This document shows, one piece after another, positions 1-5,884 of a stretch of DNA of 6,233 nt. The notes under the pieces are model-generated. The model did not search any database. It had not been told where the DNA came from and saw only the letters and a list, made by a program, of their open reading frames with translations. Every line of letters starts with the position of its first letter. Positions within the stretch are counted from its first letter, which is position 1. The stretch is from Nitrososphaeraceae archaeon (GTDB lineage: Archaea > Thermoproteota > Nitrososphaeria > Nitrososphaerales > Nitrososphaeraceae): the NCBI GenBank assembly GCA_029240395.1, contig JAREAJ010000045.1:1-6233 (forward strand), read 5' to 3'. The position numbers and the translations under genes are program-made.

Positions 1-1
1 T

Positions 2-496
2 ATTTTGGAAGACAATGAAAGAATTCTCGATCTGAATAAAACCAAGTCTTATGGTTTTGAGGCGTACTTAAATTACAGGTTCGGGAATAGAATATACACC
101 ATAGCAACTGAACTCAAAGTTCCCCCTCTCGAGAATTATCCTGGAGACACTAATGACGAAAAGCAGTTAGCTAGGTTTAGGCAATATTGCAACATGTTGG
201 TTGCCTCGGAGTACGATATAAAGACAATAAAGCTTGCAGACAGGATCAACAACATGGCCTTCATTAAGGACAGAGCAAGACTCAACAGGACCAATATCTA
301 TGACAAGATAAAGAGATATCTCAGGGAGGCAGAAGACTTTTATCTCTTCTACACCGTTCTTGAACCGTCGATGCCTGATTTCTATCAGCAGACACGCTCA
401 GCTTATGAGCAAATGCGTTCGGTGTACTTTGAACAAACATTGACCATGCCCGAGTCACAGTCCAATGCTGCCGCCGAGGCCACCAACTTTGGCTGA
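2..496 (+). CDS. HD-domain nucleotide hydrolase, Mesh1/SpoT-like (5' truncated)
   Basis: The reading frame is open to the left edge, so this is the 3' part of a gene; the TTG at position 5 is probably an internal Leu codon. The first visible residues, I-L-E-D-N, match the second half of the HDxxED metal motif of RelA/SpoT-type HD domains, which puts the His-Asp pair just outside the window. About 75 residues on, at 230-256, is KLADRINNM, the conserved KLADRxxNM helix; its Asp and last Asn correspond to residues lining the hydrolase site in SpoT and Mesh1. Only about 80 residues follow, ending in a Ser/Ala-rich tail, so there is no ppGpp synthetase or TGS domain. The family hydrolyses (p)ppGpp or related nucleotides; the true substrate here is unknown. 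The fold is fairly sure, the substrate is inference. Confidence 0.75.
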   Translation: MLEDNERILDLNKTKSYGFEAYLNYRFGNRIYTIATELKVPPLENYPGDTNDEKQLARFRQYCNMLVASEYDIKTIKLADRINNMAFIKDRARLNRTNIYDKIKRYLREAEDFYLFYTVLEPSMPDFYQQTRSAYEQMRSVYFEQTLTMPESQSNAAAEATNFG

Positions 497-512
497 TGTC
501 GCTGGATAATCA

Positions 513-520
513 TTTTTCTT
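513..520 (+). terminator. T-rich tract after the HD gene, possible archaeal terminator
   Basis: A pyrimidine run (TTTTTCTT) starts about 16 nt after the stop codon of the HD gene. Archaeal RNA polymerase often stops at such T-rich stretches without a hairpin. No strong stem precedes it, and the run is short and interrupted by one C, so the call is weak. Confidence 0.25.
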
Positions 521-625
521 ACGATCCTAATAACACCCACCGGCTATACATTGATAATACTTACGGATACCCACTTCTATCCAGACAATTCTCCTAGTCT
601 TCCTCGATTGTTATGTATCAGCCAG

Positions 626-635
626 AATATAATTT
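626..635 (+). promoter_or_regulatory. TATA-like box upstream of the etf operon
   Basis: AATATAATTT is the best TATA-like element in the 216-bp gap. A start site about 25 nt downstream would fall near 655, just before a purine-rich GGAAAG and a 14-codon ORF at 666, giving a leader of roughly 55-60 nt to the etfB TTG. A second weaker candidate, ATTTAAG at 677-683, would place the start near 705 and make the etfB message almost leaderless. The sequence does not decide between them. Confidence 0.4.
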
Positions 636-665
636 TCGATCTTTGTACAAGGAAAGATAAGAATT

Positions 666-710
666 ATGCGCAAATCATTTAAGTCTAAAGCTCCGAGAGT
701 TAGAAGCTGA
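666..710 (+). other. Possible 14-codon leader ORF ahead of etfB
   Basis: An ATG at 666 opens 14 codons (MRKSFKSKAPRVRS) ending in TGA at 708-710, only 2 nt before the TTG start of etfB. A GGAAAG at 651-656 lies 9 nt before the ATG, a better ribosome-binding signal than anything directly before the etfB TTG. It could be a short coupled leader whose translation feeds ribosomes onto etfB. The peptide is very basic with no recognisable family. An ORF this short can easily occur by chance. Confidence 0.25.
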
Positions 711-712
711 AT

Positions 713-1600
713 TTGGCTTCTCTACGAGTTGCGGTTATAGTAAAAATGGAACCTGACTTTTCGGAAGGTAATGTTAGCTATAATTCCGATGGTACACTTA
801 ACAGGGCTGAAACCAAGAATATTTTGGGGCCACATAGCGCTATTGCATGCAGGGCGGCGTTTTACACGAAGGTCATTTATGGAGCAGAGATTTACGTGGC
901 TACTATGGGGCCTCCCATCGCCGACTCTGCCCTGCAGCAGGCGCAGTTGATTTCAAATGCTGATAATCTTTACCTTTTTAGTGATAGGATTTTTGCAGGT
1001 GCCGATACACTGGCTACAGCAGAGGTATTGAAAACCGGAATAAATATGATCCAAGAGCAAGGAAAGAAAGTCGATATAGTCTTTTCTGGGCATCGAGCCT
1101 CTGATGGCGAAACTGGCCAGACCGGTCCTCAGACGGCTTGGAAGCTAGGTTATACATTTTTGGGAAATGTTATATCGTATTATGTTGACATTGAGAATCG
1201 CAAAATTAGAGCGAAAAGGCTGATCTCCTTGCAGGGATTCTATGACATTATTGAAGAGGTAGAGGCTTTACTTCCTGTTTTCATTACAGTGGATCCTTTG
1301 TATAAGGCTAATTACGATACAATTACCCAGAGGTTGGCATTTATGAAACACAGGAAAGAGGCTTCCAAGAAGGCTCAAGATTACAAGCAATATTTGAATG
1401 TCTTAAACGCGCAGCAACTGGGTGTTGATCCCAAATTGGTGGGGCTGCCAGGATCTCCTACAATTGTGTACAAGGTGGAAAAGATTCCAAAAGCTAAGCC
1501 AACGAGGAGAGCAACAATGGTTGACGGCTCCGATCGTGGGCAAATTGTTGAGCTGGCAACGAAGATAAACCAGGTTTTAAGTGGAGCAGTGGTTGAATAG
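713..1600 (+). CDS. etfB: Electron transfer flavoprotein beta subunit (FixA-like)
   Basis: This 295-residue protein is the beta subunit of the soluble ETF heterodimer, which takes electrons from dehydrogenases or NADH and passes them to a quinone oxidoreductase. The N-terminus (LRVAVIVKMEPDF) is the usual first strand of EtfB. Residues 126-146 hold the nucleotide-binding loop with DGETGQTGP at 131-139, close to the DGDTxQVGP of FixA/bifurcating EtfB and unlike the DDxNQTGQ of the mitochondrial type. The expected late segment follows: an E-x-LLP-x-x-x-T-V-D stretch at 183-194, LGVDPK at 236-241 and VGLPGSPT at 243-250. The TTG at 713 is the only start before an ATG at residue 12 (746) that would cut the first strand; an in-frame TAG lies at 701-703. 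There is no clear Shine-Dalgarno. It is the first gene of the operon, with etfA 2 bp downstream. Family assignment is firm; the bifurcating subtype is inference. Confidence 0.93.
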   Translation: MASLRVAVIVKMEPDFSEGNVSYNSDGTLNRAETKNILGPHSAIACRAAFYTKVIYGAEIYVATMGPPIADSALQQAQLISNADNLYLFSDRIFAGADTLATAEVLKTGINMIQEQGKKVDIVFSGHRASDGETGQTGPQTAWKLGYTFLGNVISYYVDIENRKIRAKRLISLQGFYDIIEEVEALLPVFITVDPLYKANYDTITQRLAFMKHRKEASKKAQDYKQYLNVLNAQQLGVDPKLVGLPGSPTIVYKVEKIPKAKPTRRATMVDGSDRGQIVELATKINQVLSGAVVE

Positions 1601-1602
1601 CG

Positions 1603-2871
1603 ATGGCCAATGCATTCACAGATAAAGGAAATTCTCCACAAACAATAAAGGCTGAGATAAACTCTGGCGACGTCAGCAGGGACAAATATCTACACACCTA
1701 CGTAATAGTCGAGCATGAGGATGGAAAACCGCTGCCAGTGAGTCTTGAAATGCTAGGAGAAGCCAGAAGATTAGTTGACAATTTCAATGACAAATACTCG
1801 TCGAAAGAAAAAGTGGTCGCGTTAGTTTTGGGAAGCGGAGTCCGGAACCTATGCGAGGAACTACCTTTTTATGGCGCAGATGCCGTGATTTACGCGGAAA
1901 GCCAAGAGCTTAAAAATTCAATAAACCTCATTGATACAAAGGTGATAGCTGACATTGCCAAGGATAAAGGTCCGATAAGAGAAATAAGTCCAGATGACTC
2001 CAACGATTTTATACGGCCGAGATATATGTTTTTTGCTGCAGATAATATCGGCAGGCAACTTTCTTCTACCGTTATGGCTGAACTGGAATCTGGGTTGGCC
2101 TCTGACATAAACAAGCTGATCATAGAGGATCTCGAAATCAAACACGAACACAAGACCAAAGGAAAACCAATTGTCTACGAAAAAACCCTGGAAATGTATA
2201 GACCAGACTTTTCAGGATTTCTCTGGACTACAATCCTGTGCTTGGATAATAAGAATCCAGCAATACAGAGGGATTATCATCCCCAGGCCTGCAGTATTAT
2301 ACCTGGCGTGTTCAGCCCGCTGAGCAGGGATACGAGCAGAAAGGGAATCATCATCAATTATGTGCCTAAAATTTCAGAAGAAGATGTAGCAAAGGTGAAG
2401 GTTTTGGACCGAACGGCGATTACGAGTTCTATTGACTTCGACAAGCACAAGTGCGTAGTTAGTTTTGGTCGTGGCATCAAAGACTCGCCAGAGGATAATA
2501 CTAGGTTGGTTTTGAAACTAGCGGAGGTATTAGATGCTGAAGTGGGCGTTACCCTACCGATCTCAAAGAGGCCATTTAACGTTGGCGAAAGTATCGGCTC
2601 GAAATATTTTGTTCCTGATCGAGTCATCGGAACTAGCGGCAGAAAGGTGAACCCGTTGCTTTATATAGCAATTGGGATCAGTGGAGCGGTCCAACATCTA
2701 GCGGGGATGAAAGAATCAGAGTTTGTTATTTCCATAAATACCGATGAATATTCACAAATTAGAGACGAATCTGATATTTTTGTCAAAGGTAGTCTAGAGG
2801 AAATTCTTCCAGTTCTGATAGAAGAAATAAGGGAACAAAGAGCCAAAATGATAATGAGGGTCAAGGAGTAA
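1603..2871 (+). CDS. etfA: Electron transfer flavoprotein alpha subunit (FixB-like)
   Basis: This 422-residue protein is the FAD-binding alpha subunit of ETF, the partner of EtfB encoded 2 bp upstream. The N-terminal domain begins near residue 28 (KYLHTYVIVEHEDGK), carries NIGRQLSSTVMAELESGL at 148-165 (the usual GRxLxxRLAxxLxxGL region) and RPDFSGFLWTTILC at 200-213, the counterpart of RPAxGGN. The C-terminal FAD domain spans about 283-406: GRGI at 289-292, GTSGRKVNPLLYIAIGISG at 343-361, QHLAGM at 364-369 and INTD at 378-381. It is longer than a typical EtfA of about 310-340 residues, through a 27-residue N-terminal extension and extra segments around 174-235 and 318-340. The usual flavin-contacting Ser-Arg after the VGV strand (314-316) reads T317-L318; a Ser-Lys-Arg follows at 321-323. 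No earlier or nearby alternative start exists. The subunit call is firm; the cofactor consequences are open. Confidence 0.93.
   Translation: MANAFTDKGNSPQTIKAEINSGDVSRDKYLHTYVIVEHEDGKPLPVSLEMLGEARRLVDNFNDKYSSKEKVVALVLGSGVRNLCEELPFYGADAVIYAESQELKNSINLIDTKVIADIAKDKGPIREISPDDSNDFIRPRYMFFAADNIGRQLSSTVMAELESGLASDINKLIIEDLEIKHEHKTKGKPIVYEKTLEMYRPDFSGFLWTTILCLDNKNPAIQRDYHPQACSIIPGVFSPLSRDTSRKGIIINYVPKISEEDVAKVKVLDRTAITSSIDFDKHKCVVSFGRGIKDSPEDNTRLVLKLAEVLDAEVGVTLPISKRPFNVGESIGSKYFVPDRVIGTSGRKVNPLLYIAIGISGAVQHLAGMKESEFVISINTDEYSQIRDESDIFVKGSLEEILPVLIEEIREQRAKMIMRVKE
2863..2868 (+). promoter_or_regulatory. Shine-Dalgarno (AAGGAG) for the FixC-like gene
   Basis: AAGGAG lies in the last codons of etfA, 8 nt before the TTG at 2877. 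It is the clearest ribosome-binding site in the window and fixes the TTG as the start. That start places the Rossmann GxGxxG motif at residues 10-15, as expected for this family. It also suggests reinitiation from etfA onto the next gene. Confidence 0.7.
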
Positions 2872-2876
2872 AGATT

Positions 2877-4748
2877 TTGGAGAATTATGATGTAGCAATT
2901 ATAGGGGGAGGCTCTGCTGGTCTTGCAGCTTTACAACATCTGTCAAGTCTCGGGAAGCAGGCAGTTCTGATCGAGGCAGCCAAGACTGTTGGAAGCAAAA
3001 ATATCTCAGGGGGGATACTCTATTCGAAGAAACCCAAGAATGGTAAGGTATTCAATGTCGAAGACGTATATGGTGAGCAATTCTTTCACGATGCACCAGT
3101 TGAAAGACTGATTACGAAGTATATACTTCACACTACGTCAAGGGATAAGTTATATTCAATAGATCTTACTTCCGCCCACAAATACCAGGCGAATTTTGGA
3201 TATTCTGTTCTATTGAATTCATTAAACTCTTGGTTCGCTCAGATCGCCAATGAGTCTGCAGAGAAGCAAGGTGGCGGAATAGTACCCGGTGTCCATGTTA
3301 GCAATATCCTATTTGACGAGGGAAAAACCGTAATTGAAACTGACGAATTAAAGGAGTTTGGGGTTAAGGCAATCATTGCTGCAGATGGAGTCAATTCGGA
3401 AGTTGCCGATTTGACGGGTGCACGACAAAAGTTTTCGCCCGAGGAGTTGTACCAGGGAGTCAAAGTGGTAGTAAAACTTCCCGAGGATATAATCAATGAG
3501 AGATTTGAAATCTCCTCTGAAGAAGGTGCCGCCCATCTTTTTGCTGGAGACGTAACCCTTGGCCATATTGGCGGTGGGTTTGTCTACACAAATAGGGGAA
3601 CTGTTTCTGTCGGAGCAGTATACCACTATGACTCACTAATGTCACATCCTACAGAACCACACGAGCTAGTCGATGCTTTATTGGACAATCACCTAGTTAG
3701 GGAATTCATCAAAGATGAGGTCCCTATAAAAGAAGAACTAGGCCATGGCCTATCGAAGGAGGAACAGCTGAAAATAAGGTTCGGGGCAAGTAAACTGCTC
3801 AAAACATGGGATGACCTTCGGACAGAATTCTACTCGGTTCGAGGTCGCAGAAATCTCATAGAAACTGGAAAGTACAAAAGTGAACAGGAGATAAAGGCCA
3901 GGCTTGATACAATTTATCATGACTTAAATACTAAATACGGAATTAAGTTCTCGACTGACTACGTAGAACTAGAGTACAGCGCAAAACTTGTTCCAGACGG
4001 GAAACGCTGCCGAATGAAAAGGCCTTTTTTGAAAAACATTTTGTTCATCGGGGATGCTGCAGGAAGGGGTATATTCATTGGACCGAGGATAGAAGGACTG
4101 AATGTCGGAATTGACGATGCAGTCAGGGCCGCAAATGCGGTTTCTCGCTCAATTGAGCGAAACAATTTTTCCTCTGATTACATGGGTGAATTTTATACAA
4201 AGTCGGTAGAAGAAAGTCCCTATACGAGAGATATGAGGGAGATCGATAAAGACTATCTTAAAATATTCCTTGACGCCGCCAAGGGCGTGCCAAAGGATAT
4301 CATAGGGTCTAGGTATGGGACAATAATTAGGCTAATGTCAAGTGGAACGCTTCGGGGTCTTGCGGTCGGCTTCGCAAATATGCTTGGGTATGATCGTCTC
4401 TTGCCCCTCGTCGAATCAGAGGAAACTTATGTTCAAGTTCCAACAGAACTTGCCGAACGTTTAGGGAGGTTAGTTTCAGCGACGTATACACCGAAGATAA
4501 TGAGCATCTCACAGCGCATTGCCAACTTGCAATATGACGATGATAGTGTTTCTCATATCAGGATAATTGATTCTAAGTCGGATTTTATGAAAAAGATGGT
4601 TGTATTGTGTCCCACCAAGTGCTACAGCTCAGAGAATGACGAGGTTACCCTTCAACACGAAGGATGTATTGAGTGCGGTACATGCGCAAGAGAAACACAA
4701 TGGAAACATCCGAGAGGCGAGAAAGGCATCGCTTACCGTTACGGATAG
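2877..4748 (+). CDS. FixC-like flavoprotein:quinone oxidoreductase fused to a FixX-type ferredoxin
   Basis: This 623-residue protein should accept electrons from EtfAB through FAD and one iron-sulfur cluster and reduce membrane quinone. The N-terminal FAD fold shows GGGSAG at 10-15, the ribose-binding Glu33, and GSKNISGGILYSK at 39-51, a hallmark of FixC/ETF-QO. AADGVNS at 168-174 is the second dinucleotide motif and IGDAAG at 391-396 the late FAD motif. The C-terminal 50 residues are FixX-like: C578-P, C597-IEC600-GTC603, W609-KHPRG, ending AYRYG. Those four Cys match the single [4Fe-4S] site of ETF-QO; the other ligands of two-cluster FixX are absent. Total length is close to mitochondrial ETF-QO (about 617). 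Residues about 280-362 form a charged insertion before the VELEYSAKLVPDG strand. There is no transmembrane helix, so membrane contact would be monotopic. It is the third operon gene, 5 bp after etfA, with a TTG start set by AAGGAG. Family is firm, quinone as acceptor is inferred. Confidence 0.92.
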   Translation: MENYDVAIIGGGSAGLAALQHLSSLGKQAVLIEAAKTVGSKNISGGILYSKKPKNGKVFNVEDVYGEQFFHDAPVERLITKYILHTTSRDKLYSIDLTSAHKYQANFGYSVLLNSLNSWFAQIANESAEKQGGGIVPGVHVSNILFDEGKTVIETDELKEFGVKAIIAADGVNSEVADLTGARQKFSPEELYQGVKVVVKLPEDIINERFEISSEEGAAHLFAGDVTLGHIGGGFVYTNRGTVSVGAVYHYDSLMSHPTEPHELVDALLDNHLVREFIKDEVPIKEELGHGLSKEEQLKIRFGASKLLKTWDDLRTEFYSVRGRRNLIETGKYKSEQEIKARLDTIYHDLNTKYGIKFSTDYVELEYSAKLVPDGKRCRMKRPFLKNILFIGDAAGRGIFIGPRIEGLNVGIDDAVRAANAVSRSIERNNFSSDYMGEFYTKSVEESPYTRDMREIDKDYLKIFLDAAKGVPKDIIGSRYGTIIRLMSSGTLRGLAVGFANMLGYDRLLPLVESEETYVQVPTELAERLGRLVSATYTPKIMSISQRIANLQYDDDSVSHIRIIDSKSDFMKKMVVLCPTKCYSSENDEVTLQHEGCIECGTCARETQWKHPRGEKGIAYRYG

Positions 4749-4762
4749 CGACCGGCAGTCCT

Positions 4763-5314
4763 TTAGTTCTTCCATTTAATTGAGCATCCTATTGATGGGT
4801 CAAAATCCTTGTCTAGAGGTTGACCGGCTAAAACCTTCCTAACATTTAATTCCATAGTTTGAACTTTAGGAACCATACCCGGTTCTATCGCATCATTTAT
4901 TTTTCCATGGTATATCAATTTCCGTTCCGAATCAAATAGGAACGGATCGGGGGTGCAGACGGCCCCGTACGACCGTGCAACGATCTGGCTCTCGTCGAAA
5001 AGATACGGAAAGTTCAAGCCATACTCTAGACTAAACTTTTTCATGTTTACAAAGCCTTCGTCCTGATAATTTGGATCATTGCTGTTTATTGCGATCACTT
5101 GGAAATCAGACCTATCAAATTTAGATTGCAGTGCTACCAAATCATGAATCCTTGCCTTGACGTACGGACAATGATTACAAATAAAGACAATAAGGACTAA
5201 CTTACTTGAAGAAAAATTCTCGAGACTGTAATCTTGGTCGTCCGTTCCCAACAAGGTAAAGTTGGGAGCAACTTGGTTTTTACGCAGCGCCTGAGTTGAT
5301 TCAGTCTTAACCAC
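4763..5314 (-). CDS. Thioredoxin-fold AhpC/TSA-like protein (peroxiredoxin-like, CNHC type)
   Basis: This 183-residue protein belongs to the thioredoxin-like AhpC/TSA superfamily, the PRX-like group marked by F-x-CNHCPYV. The N-terminal part (VAPNFTLLGTDDQDYSLENF, 15-34) is the standard peroxiredoxin lead-in. FICNHCPYVKA at 44-54 gives C46-x-x-C49 where thioredoxins carry CXXC; the canonical peroxidatic PxxxTxxC is absent. GAVCTPDPFLFD at 117-128 contains the cis-Pro loop (T121-P122) with a neighbouring Cys, and the end reads PSIGCSIKWK with C177. It is probably a cytoplasmic redox protein, reductase or repair factor; the substrate is unknown. I see no signal peptide or membrane segment. The GTG start is the only usable one: an in-frame TAG lies 21 nt upstream and no ATG, GTG or TTG occurs early inside. 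The gene converges on the etf operon with a 14-bp gap, so it is a separate transcript. Confidence 0.88.
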   Translation of the reverse strand: MVKTESTQALRKNQVAPNFTLLGTDDQDYSLENFSSSKLVLIVFICNHCPYVKARIHDLVALQSKFDRSDFQVIAINSNDPNYQDEGFVNMKKFSLEYGLNFPYLFDESQIVARSYGAVCTPDPFLFDSERKLIYHGKINDAIEPGMVPKVQTMELNVRKVLAGQPLDKDFDPSIGCSIKWKN

Positions 5315-5336
5315 AGCAGTATAGTTTGGTCTCTCC

Positions 5337-5345
5337 TATAAAAAA
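5337..5345 (-). promoter_or_regulatory. TATA-like box for the peroxiredoxin-like gene
   Basis: Read on the minus strand this is TTTTTTATA (5345 down to 5337), centred about 27 bp before the GTG at 5314. That is the spacing expected for an archaeal TATA box driving a leaderless or nearly leaderless message. A GGAG at 5336-5333 lies 18 nt from the GTG, too far for a standard ribosome-binding site, which also favours leaderless initiation. Confidence 0.5.
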
Positions 5346-5441
5346 TTGTATCCCTATCAACCTATACCCGGCTTTCAGCCTTAATGACTATGGCCATTTT
5401 AGTAGAATTCTCAATTCACTAACGGGAAGAACTATATGTGG

Positions 5442-5450
5442 AATAAATTT
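5442..5450 (+). promoter_or_regulatory. TATA-like box for the small protein gene at 5478
   Basis: AATAAATTT is centred about 32 bp before the TTG at 5478, so transcription could begin a few nucleotides before the start codon. CTATATG at 5432-5438 is an alternative that would give a leader of some 15 nt including the purine-rich GGGAAAGGG at 5460-5468. Together with the minus-strand box at 5337-5345 this makes 5315-5477 a divergent promoter region. Confidence 0.35.
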
Positions 5451-5477
5451 GGCAATTAAGGGAAAGGGTTTTCTCTG

Positions 5478-5855
5478 TTGGAAACGATTGACGAGGTTTT
5501 GCTTCATCAAGGAAGAAAGATTGTGGTTGCTATGCAAGAGATCGATCTCACAATTCACAACACGAATGAGATTTTTGTTCTACTCGTGGAAGAGTCTAGA
5601 GGAGCTGCTGGTGGAAGAGCAGCTGGCTCTGGCTCGAGAAGGATTAGCAGGATAACTAGATTTTCATGTGCCAATGGTAAGTGTGTCAATTCGTTTGCGA
5701 CCGACAACCCAGAAATTATCCAGGCACTTGATCTTCCATATAGTGCTGTGGCAATGGATATCAAGTTGACTGGCGGACAGGAAATAGTTGTTCAGGGAGT
5801 AGTCGACCCAGAATTGGTGACATCATATGTTAACCATTTAGAAAATACAAATTAA
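5478..5855 (+). CDS. Small unrecognised protein with Gly/Ala/Arg/Ser linker and CX4C pair
   Basis: I do not recognise a family for this 125-residue protein. It has three visible parts. Residues 1-41 are an alpha/beta-looking segment (EVLLHQGRKIVVAMQEID, then EIFVLLVEES). Residues 42-54 are a low-complexity Gly/Ala/Arg/Ser stretch. Residues 55-125 contain CANGKC, a CX4C pair that might bind a metal or form a disulfide, then a beta-rich segment with LTGGQEIVVQGVVDPELV. No signal peptide or membrane helix is visible. The TTG at 5478 is chosen because an in-frame TAA lies at 5457-5459 and GGGAAAGGG at 5460-5468 gives a plausible ribosome-binding site; the next Met is residue 19 (5532). It is divergent from the peroxiredoxin-like gene and 29 bp ahead of the next gene, so those two plus-strand genes may be co-transcribed. 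Coding status is likely, function unknown. Confidence 0.65.
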   Translation: METIDEVLLHQGRKIVVAMQEIDLTIHNTNEIFVLLVEESRGAAGGRAAGSGSRRISRITRFSCANGKCVNSFATDNPEIIQALDLPYSAVAMDIKLTGGQEIVVQGVVDPELVTSYVNHLENTN

Positions 5856-5884
5856 GATATGTCCCTTATGATATATATCGGCTG

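Noticed and set aside
497..712. Possible tRNA or structured RNA in the longest plus-strand gap
   Set aside because: No cloverleaf, TTCGA-type T-loop with matching stem, CCA end or strong hairpin could be found by eye; the gap is AT-rich spacer with a T-tract and a TATA-like box.
1381..4512. Several minus-strand open frames of 60-92 codons opposite etfB, etfA and the FixC-like gene
   Set aside because: They are antisense to well-recognised conserved coding sequence, are rich in Ser/Leu/Ile as expected of mirrored frames, and have no promoter or family signal.
4749..4762. Bidirectional terminator between the convergent genes
   Set aside because: The gap is only 14 bp and contains no hairpin or T-run, so termination must occur inside the opposing genes or elsewhere.
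5326..5655. Plus-strand 109-codon frame between the peroxiredoxin-like gene and the small gene
   Set aside because: It covers the divergent promoter region and overlaps the 5478 gene in another frame. Its sequence is Cys/Phe/Trp-rich and irregular, with no domain character apart from a Glu/Leu-rich end produced by the GC-rich patch.
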